Source: an uncultured Lachnospiraceae bacterium (lineage in GTDB: Bacteria; Bacillota; Clostridia; Lachnospirales; Lachnospiraceae). Taken from it: a DNA stretch of 46,859 nucleotides. Of the stretch, positions 6,978 through 16,310 are shown piece after piece (the first letter of the stretch is position 1; every line of letters begins with the position of its first letter). The notes under the pieces are model-generated. The model made no database searches, was not told the origin of the DNA, and was given only the letters and a program-made list of their open reading frames with translations. The position numbers were made by a program, and so were the translations under genes. The stretch lies in contig CANQUG010000025.1 of NCBI GenBank assembly GCA_947626985.1, positions 1-46,859 of the forward strand. The letters run 5' to 3'.

Positions 6978-8342
6978 ATGAGTCTGATACACAGATATCA
7001 GAACAATGGCTATAACATTGTTCTGGATATTAACAGTGGATGTATCCATCTGGTGGATGACGTGACCTACGAGGTTCTTCCTCTTATGGAAGAAGGACTG
7101 GGAAGCCAGGAGATTACAGAAAAGCTCAGCGGACGTTTCTCTGCGGAAGAAATCGGGACTTCCCTGTCAGAGTGCACTAAACTAAAGGAAGAGGGGATGT
7201 TATTTACCAGAGACGTTTACGAGAACGCCGTTTCGGAGTTCTCCGGACAGAGGCAGACGGTGGTGAAGGCCCTGTGTCTGCATATTGCCCACGACTGTAA
7301 TCTCGCCTGCCGCTACTGTTTTGCGGAGGAGGGAGAATATCACGGAAGACGGGCGCTTATGTCCTTCGAGACGGGCAGAAAGGCGCTGGATTTTCTCATT
7401 GCCGGTTCCGGCTCCAGGAGAAATCTGGAGGTGGATTTTTTCGGGGGAGAGCCCCTGATGAACTGGCAGGTGGTGAAGGACCTGGTGGCCTACGGGAGAG
7501 AGCAGGAGCAGATATATAATAAGAAGTTTCGCTTCACGCTCACTACCAACGGCGTCCTTCTGAATGATGAGATCATGGAATTCTGCAACCGGGAGATGGG
7601 AAACGTGGTCCTCAGCGTGGACGGGCGCAGAGAGGTGCACGATTATATGCGTCCCTTCCGCAGGGGCGCGGGAAGCTATGATCTTGTGATGCCGAAATTT
7701 CAGAAACTTGCGGAGCTCCGTCATCAGGACAGATATTATGTGAGAGGGACCTTTACCCGCCGTAATCTGGATTTCTCCAGGGATGTGCTTCATCTGGCGG
7801 ATCTGGGGTTCAGACAGATTTCCATGGAGCCGGTGGTCGCCCCGGAGGATGCGGATTACGCCATTCGGGAGGAGGATATCCCCCGGATCCTGGAAGAGTA
7901 CGATATCCTGGCGAAGGAGATGATCGCCAGGGAAAAAGCGGGCAGAGGTTTTAATTTCTTCCATTTTATGATCGACCTCACGGGAGGTCCCTGCGTGTAC
8001 AAGCGCCTGTCCGGCTGCGGTTCCGGCACGGAGTACCTGGCGGTGACGCCCTGGGGAGACCTCTATCCCTGCCATCAGTTTGTGGGAGAGGAGAGATTTC
8101 TCATGGGAAACGTGGACGAAGGAATCACGAATCCGGAGGTCAGGGAGGAATTTGCCGGCTGTAACGTTTACACGAAGGAAGCCTGCCGGAACTGCTTTGC
8201 CAGATTTTACTGCAGCGGAGGATGCGCTGCCAACGCATGGCATTTCCAGGGAGATCTCCGGGGAAATTATGAGATCGGATGCGTGCTCCAGAGAAAACGG
8301 GTGGAGTGCGCCATTATGATCAAAGCCGCGCTTGCGGAATGA
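6978..8342 (+). CDS. scfB: SCIFF thioether maturase, radical SAM/SPASM enzyme
   Basis: This 454-residue enzyme modifies the SCIFF peptide encoded just upstream. The N-terminal 80 residues look like a PqqD-like peptide-recognition domain (GYNIVLDINSGCIHLVDD). The radical SAM motif is HDCNLACRYC with C107, C111 and C114 holding the SAM-binding 4Fe-4S cluster, followed by FFGGEPLMNW. The C-terminal SPASM region is rich in cysteines: CVYKRLSGCGSG, YPCHQF, ACRNCFARFYCSGGC and IGC, which in characterised relatives bind two auxiliary iron-sulfur clusters. Length and cysteine pattern match ScfB/CteB. The ATG has a GGAAAGG site somewhat far upstream. The operon partner is the precursor gene, with a hairpin between the two. 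Confidence 0.93.
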   Translation: MSLIHRYQNNGYNIVLDINSGCIHLVDDVTYEVLPLMEEGLGSQEITEKLSGRFSAEEIGTSLSECTKLKEEGMLFTRDVYENAVSEFSGQRQTVVKALCLHIAHDCNLACRYCFAEEGEYHGRRALMSFETGRKALDFLIAGSGSRRNLEVDFFGGEPLMNWQVVKDLVAYGREQEQIYNKKFRFTLTTNGVLLNDEIMEFCNREMGNVVLSVDGRREVHDYMRPFRRGAGSYDLVMPKFQKLAELRHQDRYYVRGTFTRRNLDFSRDVLHLADLGFRQISMEPVVAPEDADYAIREEDIPRILEEYDILAKEMIAREKAGRGFNFFHFMIDLTGGPCVYKRLSGCGSGTEYLAVTPWGDLYPCHQFVGEERFLMGNVDEGITNPEVREEFAGCNVYTKEACRNCFARFYCSGGCAANAWHFQGDLRGNYEIGCVLQRKRVECAIMIKAALAE

Positions 8343-8448
8343 AGGACGGTATTTCATTGACCAAAGCATCCTTTCTGATAAGGGTGAATCATTTACGATG
8401 AATGCTGTAAAGAAACAAAATCAGTAAAATGTAAGAAGGGAAAAGAAA

Positions 8449-10857
8449 ATGAAGAAGAACAGGGGAATCGCAGTGCTGCTTGTGACAGCGATTGTCACCG
8501 TGTTTTTGTGCTACACGGCAGCCGTAGGAATTGGTCCCACTGGTACGGGATCAGCGAAAAATATCAACACAGGCCTGGATCTGTCCGGAGGCGTGAGCAT
8601 CACCTATCAGGCTAAGGGCGGAAATCCCAGCAGCGAAGACATGTCGGATACCATCTACAAGCTCCAGCAGCGTGTGCAGGGGTACAGCACCGAGGCGCAG
8701 GTATATAAGGAAGGCGACGACCGTATCAACGTGGAAATTCCCGGCGTGACGGACGCCAACGCCATTCTGGAGGACCTTGGAAAGCCCGGTTCTCTCTGCT
8801 TCGTGGTGCAGACGGACGAGGACGGCAATGAAAACTTTGCTGTGGGGGCCAGCGGAGAATATGAGCTGACCAGAACCATCGATGAGATTCGCGAAGCGGG
8901 CGGCGTCGCTCTGGAGGGAACAGACGTGGCAGACGCTCAGGGCGGCGCGATCCAGGAGCAGACTACCGGTTCCAGAGAATATGTGGTAAGTCTTACCCTC
9001 ACCAGCGAGGGCAAGGAGAAATTCGCGGAGGTTACTTCCGCTAATGTGGGCAAACCCATCGCGATCGTATATGATAACAGCATCTTAAGCGCGCCGAACG
9101 TAAAAGAAGCCATCACCGGCGGACAGGCCCAGATCGACGGCATGTCCAGTGTGGAGGAGGCTCAGAATCTGGCTTCCTATATCCGTATCGGTTCCCTGAG
9201 CCTGGAACTGGAAGAGCTCCGTTCCAGCGTGGTTGCGGCTCAGCTGGGCGTGGACGCCATCGCCAGCAGTGTGAAGGCCGCCATCATCGGACTGATCATC
9301 GTGATCGTTTTTATGATCGCTGTTTATCGTGTGCCGGGCGCAGTGGCCGGACTGGCCCTGATCCTCTACACGGCTCTGATGCTGATCACCCTGAATGCCT
9401 TTGATATCACCCTTACCCTTCCGGGTATCGCAGGTATCATCCTGGGCATCGGTATGGCGGTGGACGCCAACGTAATTATTTACGCCCGTGTCCGCGAGGA
9501 GATCGCGGCAGGCGTTTCTGTGAGAACGGCTATCATCGGCGGTTTCAAGAAGGCTTTCTCCGCCATCTTTGATGGAAACATCACCACCCTGATCGCAGGT
9601 CTGGTGCTGATGTGGCTGGCTTCCGGCTCCGTGAAGGGCTTCGCCTACACTCTGTCACTGGGTATCGTGATCTCCATGTTCACGGCTCTGGTGGTTTCCA
9701 GACTGGTGATGTACGCTCTTTACGCAGTGGGCGTGAGAGATGAAAAATGGTACGGCCGGGCGCAGGACCGCGCAGTCATCGATTTTACAGGAAAGAAGAA
9801 AACATTCTTTATTATTTCCATCGTGATGATTCTGGCAGGTCCGGTGTTCATGATCATCCACAGCGCTACGGAGGGCCGCGCCCTGAATTACAGCCTGGAG
9901 TTTTCCGGCGGTACTTCCACGAATGTAACCTTTAATGAAAATATGGATATGGACCAGATCGATTCCGAGGTGGTTCCAGTGGTGGAATCCATCACCGGCG
10001 ACGCTAACGTGCAGCCCACCAAGGTAGTCGGCACCAATCAGGTGATCATCAAGACGCGTTCTCTGTCACTGGAAGAACGTCAGGCCCTGAATGCGGCCCT
10101 GGTGGAGAATTTCGGCGTGGATGAGTCCCTGATCTCCGCGGAGAGCATTTCCGCCACCATCAGTTCCGAGATGAGACGAGACGCCATCGTGGCGGTGATC
10201 GTGGCTACCATCTTCATGCTGATTTATATCTGGTTCCGTTTCAAGGATATCCGTTTTGCGGGCAGTGCCGTTCTGGCCCTCCTTCATGACGTGCTGGTGG
10301 TTCTTACCTTCTACGCCATCGCGCGGGTGTCCGTGGGCAACACCTTTATCGCATGTATGCTGACCATCGTTGGTTACTCCATCAACGCCACCATCGTAAT
10401 CTTCGACCGTATCCGTGAGAATATGCACGGAGCCAGAACCGTGGACGAGCTGAACGTGGTGGTGAACACCAGTATCACTCAGACGCTTACCAGAAGTATC
10501 TACACATCCTTTACCACCTTCGTTATGGTGGCGGTGCTGTTCATCATGGGCGTGTCCTCCATCCGCGAGTTCGCCCTTCCTCTGATGGTAGGTATTGTCT
10601 GCGGAGCGTACTCCTCCGTATGTATTACCGGCGCGCTGTGGCTGGTGATGAAGGAAAAGATTAAGGGTAACGTACAGCCGGCGGTGGGCGCCGTGAGAGC
10701 TTCCGCTCCCAGCAAATCCGTTTCCAAGCCTGCGAAGACCGGTTCCGCTGTTCCGGCGAGAGATCCCTCTCAGCCGAAGAAAAAGAACCGTAAGAGAGTG
10801 GCCGAGCGGCTTGCCGCTCAGGAGGCTCAGAATCAGAGCAGCGGGGGAAATGAATAA
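8449..10857 (+). CDS. secDF: Fused protein translocase subunit SecDF
   Basis: This 802-residue membrane protein combines SecD and SecF, which use the proton gradient to pull exported proteins through SecYEG. The SecD half has an N-terminal helix (residues 7-26), GLDLSGGVS at 42-50, a large extracytoplasmic domain to about 265, and five helices including GIGMAVDANVIIYARVREE and the GFAYTLSLG segment. The SecF half starts at about residue 447, with LEFSGGTSTNV, LLHDVLVVLTFYA and GYSINATIVIFDRIREN. The last 60 residues are a basic cytoplasmic tail. Many Firmicutes carry this fusion. AAGGGAAAAG precedes the ATG, and a strong terminator follows the stop. It is the normal neighbour of recJ in this lineage. 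Confidence 0.95.
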   Translation: MKKNRGIAVLLVTAIVTVFLCYTAAVGIGPTGTGSAKNINTGLDLSGGVSITYQAKGGNPSSEDMSDTIYKLQQRVQGYSTEAQVYKEGDDRINVEIPGVTDANAILEDLGKPGSLCFVVQTDEDGNENFAVGASGEYELTRTIDEIREAGGVALEGTDVADAQGGAIQEQTTGSREYVVSLTLTSEGKEKFAEVTSANVGKPIAIVYDNSILSAPNVKEAITGGQAQIDGMSSVEEAQNLASYIRIGSLSLELEELRSSVVAAQLGVDAIASSVKAAIIGLIIVIVFMIAVYRVPGAVAGLALILYTALMLITLNAFDITLTLPGIAGIILGIGMAVDANVIIYARVREEIAAGVSVRTAIIGGFKKAFSAIFDGNITTLIAGLVLMWLASGSVKGFAYTLSLGIVISMFTALVVSRLVMYALYAVGVRDEKWYGRAQDRAVIDFTGKKKTFFIISIVMILAGPVFMIIHSATEGRALNYSLEFSGGTSTNVTFNENMDMDQIDSEVVPVVESITGDANVQPTKVVGTNQVIIKTRSLSLEERQALNAALVENFGVDESLISAESISATISSEMRRDAIVAVIVATIFMLIYIWFRFKDIRFAGSAVLALLHDVLVVLTFYAIARVSVGNTFIACMLTIVGYSINATIVIFDRIRENMHGARTVDELNVVVNTSITQTLTRSIYTSFTTFVMVAVLFIMGVSSIREFALPLMVGIVCGAYSSVCITGALWLVMKEKIKGNVQPAVGAVRASAPSKSVSKPAKTGSAVPARDPSQPKKKNRKRVAERLAAQEAQNQSSGGNE

Positions 10858-10872
10858 GTTACGGAATTGACG

Positions 10873-10906
10873 ATCCCGGGCAGGGCAGCTGCCCGGGATG
10901 CTTTTT
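10873..10906 (+). terminator. Intrinsic terminator of secDF
   Basis: ATCCCGGGCAG at 10873-10883 pairs perfectly with CTGCCCGGGAT at 10889-10899 over a 5-base loop, followed by GCTTTTT. It begins 16 bp after the stop codon. Confidence 0.85.
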
Positions 10907-10961
10907 CCCTTTGACGGGGGCAGGAGAAGGCTCCTGACTCTGTCAAAGGGAAAAACTTTTT
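10902..10961. terminator. Second long hairpin after secDF
   Basis: TTTTTCCCTTTGAC at 10902-10915 pairs perfectly with the 14 bases at 10942-10955, with an inner stem CAGGAG/CTCCTG. It ends in CTTTTT. It shares the U-run of the first terminator, so the two structures overlap and form a tandem terminator or an alternative fold. Confidence 0.6.
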
Positions 10962-10966
10962 GATGC

Positions 10967-11127
10967 GCGGATTATGGGAGGAAAATGAGTGTCAGCGCTG
11001 CTGGGACCGCTGTCTGGAATAGGGGAACAGTTTGTGCGGGATACAGAAGGAAAATGCGGGCCAGCGCTGCTGGGACCGCTGTCCGGAATAGGGGAATAGT
11101 TTGAGCGGGTTATGGAGGGAAAATGAG
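10967..11127 (+). repeat. 69-bp tandem repeat, 2.3 copies, carrying the recJ start region
   Basis: Unit 1 is 10967-11035, unit 2 is 11036-11104, and a partial unit 3 runs from 11105 through the recJ ribosome site and start. The units align without gaps. All three carry purine-rich AGG(G)AAAATG at the same place (ATG at 10985, 11054 and 11123). The 69-bp length keeps the same reading frame. Confidence 0.85.
10985..11104 (+). CDS. Possible 39-residue leader peptide made from the repeat
   Basis: An ATG with GGGAGG directly upstream opens a 39-codon frame across both full repeat units, encoding two versions of a short peptide with SAAGTAV. It ends in TGA at 11102-11104, in the same frame as recJ and 18 bp before the recJ ATG. 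The stop arises because unit 2 ends TTTGA where unit 1 ends TTTGT. It could be a translated leader coupled to recJ, or simply a by-product of the repeat. I have no family match. Confidence 0.35.
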   Translation: MSVSAAGTAVWNRGTVCAGYRRKMRASAAGTAVRNRGIV

Positions 11128-12847
11128 AATGAACAGAGAACGCTGGGTAGTAGCGGCAAAAAGGGCGGATTTCTACGCCATCGGAAGAGAATTCGGCATC
11201 GATCCTGTGATCGCCCGGCTCATCCGGAACCGGGATGTGGAGGGAATGGACAATATCCGGGCCTATCTTTACGGCGACGTGACGCAGCTGCCCTCCCCGC
11301 GGCTTATGAAGGATGAGGAGAAAGCCGTGAACATCTTGGACGAAAAGATAAAGGCGGGAAAAAGAATCCGGATTATTGGAGACTATGATATTGACGGCGT
11401 CACCTCCACCTATATTCTTCTGAAAAGTCTCCGGACTCTTGGAGCGCAGGCGGATATCTATATCCCGGACCGGGTAGCGGACGGATACGGGCTGCATATG
11501 CAGCTCATTCAGAAGGCTTACGAGGACGGGATCGATACCATTGTCACCTGTGACAACGGGATTGCGGCTTACGAGGAGATTGCCCGGGCGAAAAGCCTGG
11601 GGATGACGGTGATCGTAACGGATCACCACGAGATTCCCTACGAGGATGGCGAAAACGGGAGAACCTACCGGATTCCTCCGGCGGACGCGGTGATAAATCC
11701 CAGGCAGCCGGACTGCCCCTACCCGTCGAAGAATATCTGCGGGGCGGTGGTGGCATGGAAGCTGGTTCAGGGGCTCTATGAGCACCGCGGCTTCCCCGGG
11801 GAAGCCGCCATGGAATTCCTGGAATTTGCCGCCATCGCTACCGTAGGAGATGTGATGGACCTTCAGGGGGAGAACCGGATCATCGTGAAGGCAGGGCTGA
11901 AAGCCCTGGAATCCACGAAGAATCCGGGCCTGCGGGCCCTGAAGCAGGCCAACGGCCTGGGAGAAGGGCCCGTGACGGCCTACCACGTGGGCTTCGTCCT
12001 GGGACCGTGCATCAACGCCAGTGGCCGTCTGGACACGGCGCAGCGGTCCCTGGAGCTGTTTCTGGCCCCGGACGGGGACACCGCCGCCAGAATCGCCGGG
12101 GATCTCACGGCCCTGAACCAGAGCCGGAAGGCTCTGACGGAGAAGGGCCGGGAGGAGGCCCGGCATCTGGTGGAGGAGACGGCCGCAGGCCGCGACCGGG
12201 TGCTGGTGCTCTATCTTCCCGACTGTCACGAAAGTCTGGCGGGCATTATCGCCGGCAGGATCCGGGAGGAATATCACAAACCCGTGTTTGTCCTCACCGA
12301 CAGTGAGAAGGGAGTAAAAGGCAGCGGCAGATCCATTGAGGCCTATTCCATGTACGAAGAGCTGGTAAAATGCCGGGATCTGCTCACTCAGTTCGGCGGC
12401 CATCCCATGGCGGCGGGGCTCTCCCTGGAACGGGACAATGTGGACGCCTTCCGGAAAAGGCTGAATGGGAACTGCACCCTCACCGAGAAGGATCTTACGC
12501 CCAAGATCGTCATCGACGTTCCCATGCCTTTCTCCTACATAACCAGAAGCCTGGTAGACCAGCTTTCCCTCCTGGAGCCCTTTGGCAAAGGAAACACGAA
12601 GCCCCTGTTTGCCCAGAAGGAACTCCGTGTTTTAGAACTGCGGATTTTTGGCAAAAATCGAAATGTAGCCAAAATGCAGCTCTCCGACGGGGAAGGAAGA
12701 GTGATGGACGGAATCTATTTTGGCGACGCTCCAGACTTTGAAGCCTTTGTGAAGGACAGAGAGACCATATCCATCACCTACTATCCTGAGATCGACACCT
12801 ACAACGGACGCGCCCATCTCCAGCTGGTGATACGAAACTACTGCTGA
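11123..12847 (+). CDS. recJ: Single-stranded-DNA-specific exonuclease RecJ
   Basis: This is a 5'-3' exonuclease on single-stranded DNA that works in recombination and mismatch or base repair. The protein has 574 residues, the usual core length. DHH-family motifs are present: GDYDIDGV near residue 92, TCDNGI near 143, TDHHE near 167, and CPYPSKNICGAVVAWKL. The DHHA1 part has INASGRLDTA near 297 and FGGHPMAAGLSL near 425. The C-terminal OB-like domain has FGKNRNVAKMQL. GGAGG lies 4 bases before this ATG. A second ATG two codons later is also possible. The start region is the third iteration of a 69-bp tandem repeat, an unusual origin for an initiation site. Confidence 0.94.
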   Translation: MRMNRERWVVAAKRADFYAIGREFGIDPVIARLIRNRDVEGMDNIRAYLYGDVTQLPSPRLMKDEEKAVNILDEKIKAGKRIRIIGDYDIDGVTSTYILLKSLRTLGAQADIYIPDRVADGYGLHMQLIQKAYEDGIDTIVTCDNGIAAYEEIARAKSLGMTVIVTDHHEIPYEDGENGRTYRIPPADAVINPRQPDCPYPSKNICGAVVAWKLVQGLYEHRGFPGEAAMEFLEFAAIATVGDVMDLQGENRIIVKAGLKALESTKNPGLRALKQANGLGEGPVTAYHVGFVLGPCINASGRLDTAQRSLELFLAPDGDTAARIAGDLTALNQSRKALTEKGREEARHLVEETAAGRDRVLVLYLPDCHESLAGIIAGRIREEYHKPVFVLTDSEKGVKGSGRSIEAYSMYEELVKCRDLLTQFGGHPMAAGLSLERDNVDAFRKRLNGNCTLTEKDLTPKIVIDVPMPFSYITRSLVDQLSLLEPFGKGNTKPLFAQKELRVLELRIFGKNRNVAKMQLSDGEGRVMDGIYFGDAPDFEAFVKDRETISITYYPEIDTYNGRAHLQLVIRNYC

Positions 12848-13140
12848 CAACAGCATTACCACTCCAGAAATAAATGAAACCGCCGCGAAATAACAGGATT
12901 CATTTCCCGGGACTTTCTAAAAAGCCTGCGAGAAAATTCAGAATAGAAGATCGATGCAAAAGGTCAGTATAAAAAGTTGACATAAAAGACTGGCCTTTAC
13001 GAAATGAAGAAACTCAAGTTTGATTCGATACACAGCTGCCAGAAGGTACCGTCCTGACAGCGTCCGCATTCTTTCACACAGCCCCGCCTTCCGTTCAGCG
13101 GGAAAAACGTCGGAAAAAGGGACTTCCTGTCGGCTAGAGA
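12848..13140. other. Intergenic stretch before the apt promoter
   Basis: About 290 bp between recJ and the apt promoter. I see no convincing gene, no strong hairpin with a U-run, and no recognisable riboswitch. Short AT-rich pieces occur near 12955-12990. Confidence 0.5.
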
Positions 13141-13169
13141 TTGATTCTGAAAAAAAAAAGTGCTATACT
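13141..13169 (+). promoter_or_regulatory. Sigma-A-type promoter of apt
   Basis: TTGATT at 13141-13146 and TATACT at 13164-13169 are 17 bp apart, with an A10 run in the spacer. It lies 40 bp before the apt ATG and probably also serves rel downstream. Confidence 0.75.
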
Positions 13170-13208
13170 TACCTACATAAAATTTTTCGTATGGGGGGAT
13201 GAGAGACA

Positions 13209-13733
13209 ATGAAGAAGCTTGAAGAATATGTGAGAAGTATCCCGGATTTTCCGGAGGAAGGGATTATTTTCCGGGACATTACCAGCATTCTGCAGGATAA
13301 GGACGGACTGAGACTGGCCATCGATTCCATGCAGGACTGCCTGAAGGATGTAGAGTTTGACGTGGTTGTGGGAGCGGAGTCCCGGGGATTTATTTTTGGC
13401 ATGCCTATCGCCTATAATCTTCACAAGCCCTTCGTCCCTGTCCGCAAGGCGGGAAAACTCCCCTGCGAGACGATTTCCAGAAGCTATGATCTGGAGTACG
13501 GAAGCGCCACCATTGAGATGCACCGGGATTCCATTCAGCCGGGACAGAAGGTGGTGATCATCGACGACCTGATAGCCACCGGCGGAACGGTGGAGGCCGC
13601 GGCGAAGATGGTGGAGGATCTGGGCGGCATCGTGGTAAAAATTGTATTTCTTATGGAACTGGCCGGTCTGAAGGGAAGAGAAAAGCTTACCGGCTATGAT
13701 GTGTCATCTGTGCTTTGTTATGAGGGAAAATAA
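13209..13733 (+). CDS. apt: Adenine phosphoribosyltransferase
   Basis: This cytoplasmic purine-salvage enzyme makes AMP from adenine and PRPP. The protein has 174 residues, the family norm. The N terminus IPDFPEEGIIFRDIT is the characteristic APRT start. The PRPP-binding loop VVIIDDLIATGGT lies at about residues 115-127, and VGAESRGFIFG near 57 is the adenine-side motif. GGGGGATGAGAG lies before the ATG. It is followed 78 bp later by rel. The apt-rel pairing is widely conserved in Firmicutes and joins purine salvage with ppGpp metabolism. Confidence 0.95.
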   Translation: MKKLEEYVRSIPDFPEEGIIFRDITSILQDKDGLRLAIDSMQDCLKDVEFDVVVGAESRGFIFGMPIAYNLHKPFVPVRKAGKLPCETISRSYDLEYGSATIEMHRDSIQPGQKVVIIDDLIATGGTVEAAAKMVEDLGGIVVKIVFLMELAGLKGREKLTGYDVSSVLCYEGK

Positions 13734-13811
13734 CTGCAGGAGGGACTGAGCGGCGGAATCGCGGCCGCGAGTGGCGGATAATCTTTTTAGCAACAGACAA
13801 GGTGGGAGATA

Positions 13812-16139
13812 ATGGCAGAGTCAATAAAAAATACAGTGCAGGATGTTGACGGAAAAGCTGAGGAAAACAGAGAAATGTATGTGACTCATCCGGAGGGAAA
13901 CGTAAAATCCATGGAGGATTTTACCAGTCCTGAGGATTTGTACCAGGAGCTTCTGAAGAGTGTGCGGAAGTATCATCCTTCCGCGGATATCACCATGATT
14001 CAGAAGGCCTACGAGGTGGCAAGAGAAGCTCATAAAGACCAGAAGCGGAAATCCGGCGAGCCCTACATCATTCATCCGCTCTGCGTCGCTATCATTCTGG
14101 CGGATCTGGAGCTGGACAAGGAGACGATCGTTGCGGGACTGCTCCACGACGCGGTGGAGGATACCTGGATGACCGATGAGGAAGTGGAGAAGGAGTTCGG
14201 CTCCGAGGTGGCCCTTCTGGTGGACGGCGTCACGAAGCTGGGCCAGCTGTCCTACTCTGCGGACAAGGTGGAGCTCCAGGCGGAAAATCTGAGAAAAATG
14301 TTCCTGGCCATGGCCAAGGACATCCGTGTGATCCTGATCAAGCTGGCGGACCGTCTCCACAATATGCGGACCCTGCAGTACATGCGCCCGGAGAAGCAGC
14401 AGGAGAAGGCCAGAGAGACCATGGATATCTATGCCCCTATCGCCATGCGTCTGGGTATTTCCAAGATCAAGGTGGAGCTGGACGATCTTTCCCTGAAATA
14501 CCTGAAGCCGGATGTGTACTACGATCTGGTGGACAAGGTGGCCCTGCGCAGGAGCGCCCGGGAGGAGTTCGTGGGAGGCATCGTCCGTCAGGTCAAGAAG
14601 CATATGGTGGACGCGGGCATCAAGGCCCAGGTAGGGGGCCGGGTGAAGCACTTCTTCAGTATCTATAAAAAAATGGTGAACCAAGATAAGACCATCGATC
14701 AGATTTACGACCTGTTCGCGGTGCGTATTCTGGTGGACACGGTGAAGGACTGCTATGCGGCTCTGGGCGTGATTCATGAGATGTATAAGCCCATTCCCGG
14801 GCGTTTCAAGGATTACATCGCCATGCCCAAGCTGAACATGTACCAGTCCCTTCACACCACTCTGATCGGCCCCAACGGGCAGCCCTTCGAGATTCAGATC
14901 CGTACCTTTGAAATGCATAAAACCGCGGAATACGGCATCGCCGCTCACTGGAAGTACAAGGAATCCTCCGACGGGAAGGTTCCGGTGGACAAGAGCGAGG
15001 AGGAGAAGCTGAACTGGCTGCGCCAGATTCTGGAATGGCAGCGGGACATGTCCGATAACCGGGAGTTCATGAGCCTTCTGAAGAACGACCTGGATCTGTT
15101 CGCGGATACGGTTTACTGCTTTACGCCTCAGGGAGATGTGAAGACCCTGCCCAACGGCTCCACCCCCATAGACTTTGCCTACTGCGTCCACAGCGCAGTG
15201 GGGAACAGAATGGTGGGCGCCAGGGTGAACGGCAAGCTGGTTCCCATAGAATACCAGATCAAAAACGGCGACCGGGTGGAGATCATCACCTCCCAGAATT
15301 CCCAGGGACCCAGCCGGGACTGGCTGAAGATCGTCAAAAGCACTCAGGCGAAGAACAAGATCAATCAGTGGTTCAAGAAGGAACTGAAGGACGACAATAT
15401 CCTCAGGGGCAAGGAGCTGCTGACCCAGTACGCCAGGTCCAAGGGCCTGAAGATCAGCAATTACACCAAGACTCAGTATCTGGAAGCGGTGATGCGCAAA
15501 TACGGCTTCCGGGACTGGGAGTCCGTGCTGGCGGCCATCGGCCACGGCGGACTGAAGGAAGGTCAGATATTCAATAAGCTCGCCGAAGCTTATGAGAAGG
15601 AAAACAAGAAAAATATCACAGACGAGCAGGTGCTGGAGGCAGCCGCGGACGCTCAGGAGAAGATCCACATCGCCAAGAGCAGGGGCGGGATCGTGGTGCA
15701 GGGAATTCACGATGTGGCGGTGCGTTTTTCCAAGTGCTGCAGCCCCATTCCCGGGGACGAGATCGTGGGGTTTGTCACCAGGGGACGAGGCGTCACCATT
15801 CACCGCACGGACTGTGTGAATGTGCTGAATATGTCCGAGGCCGACAGGGCCCGGCTCATTGAGGCGGAATGGCAGCGGTCGGATGCCAGGGCCTCCGAGA
15901 AATATATGGCGGAGATTCAGGTGTTCGCCAATAACCGTACGGGTCTTCTGGTGGATATTTCCAGGATCTTTACGGAGCGGAAGATCGACGTCCGCAGCAT
16001 CAACAGCCGCACCAGCAAGCAGGAGAAGGCGACTCTCTCCATGAGCTTCGAGGTGGGGAGCAAGGAGGAACTGAATTCTCTCATCGAGAAGATCCGGCAG
16101 GTGGACAGCGTGCTGGATGTGGAGCGTACCACCGGCTGA
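13812..16139 (+). CDS. rel: Bifunctional (p)ppGpp synthetase/hydrolase
   Basis: This 775-residue stringent-response enzyme both makes and breaks down (p)ppGpp. The N-terminal HD hydrolase domain has HPLCVA near residue 87, LLHDAVEDTW near 112 and LIKLADRLHNMRTL near 177. The synthetase domain holds RFKDYIAMPK near 331 and FEIQIRTFEMH near 357. The RFKD sequence is the RxKD type found in bifunctional Rel/SpoT enzymes. A TGS domain follows at about 431-495 (DTVYCFTPQGDVKTLPNGS), then a helical and cysteine-containing region (FSKCCSPIPGDEIVG), then a C-terminal ACT domain from about 697. GGTGGGAGAT precedes the ATG. All active-site segments look intact. Confidence 0.95.
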   Translation: MAESIKNTVQDVDGKAEENREMYVTHPEGNVKSMEDFTSPEDLYQELLKSVRKYHPSADITMIQKAYEVAREAHKDQKRKSGEPYIIHPLCVAIILADLELDKETIVAGLLHDAVEDTWMTDEEVEKEFGSEVALLVDGVTKLGQLSYSADKVELQAENLRKMFLAMAKDIRVILIKLADRLHNMRTLQYMRPEKQQEKARETMDIYAPIAMRLGISKIKVELDDLSLKYLKPDVYYDLVDKVALRRSAREEFVGGIVRQVKKHMVDAGIKAQVGGRVKHFFSIYKKMVNQDKTIDQIYDLFAVRILVDTVKDCYAALGVIHEMYKPIPGRFKDYIAMPKLNMYQSLHTTLIGPNGQPFEIQIRTFEMHKTAEYGIAAHWKYKESSDGKVPVDKSEEEKLNWLRQILEWQRDMSDNREFMSLLKNDLDLFADTVYCFTPQGDVKTLPNGSTPIDFAYCVHSAVGNRMVGARVNGKLVPIEYQIKNGDRVEIITSQNSQGPSRDWLKIVKSTQAKNKINQWFKKELKDDNILRGKELLTQYARSKGLKISNYTKTQYLEAVMRKYGFRDWESVLAAIGHGGLKEGQIFNKLAEAYEKENKKNITDEQVLEAAADAQEKIHIAKSRGGIVVQGIHDVAVRFSKCCSPIPGDEIVGFVTRGRGVTIHRTDCVNVLNMSEADRARLIEAEWQRSDARASEKYMAEIQVFANNRTGLLVDISRIFTERKIDVRSINSRTSKQEKATLSMSFEVGSKEELNSLIEKIRQVDSVLDVERTTG

Positions 16140-16310
16140 TTTTCAGTCGTATAATGCAGGGTCTGTGGCAGCAGCTGCCCGGCATTATTCATGAACCGGC
16201 GAGAAAGAGCAGAATCCTCAGCGCAGAATGCTGCCGGAGGATTTGGGCGTAATTTCATAAGCCGCTGAAAAGTGCGGCCTGCCGACTAAGAGTATTGAAA
16301 GAAAGGTATC

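Noticed and set aside
8357..8448. Promoter or riboswitch before secDF
   Set aside because: TTGACC near 8357 has no good -10 partner at 17 bp, and no known riboswitch structure was recognised.
10943..12403. A 486-codon minus-strand open frame over recJ
   Set aside because: It is antisense to recJ. Its repeated end only reflects the 69-bp DNA repeat.
13821..15803. A 660-codon open frame on the minus strand
   Set aside because: It lies fully antisense to rel, whose domains are complete. Its composition (rich in H, L, V, Q) is typical of a GC-rich antisense frame.
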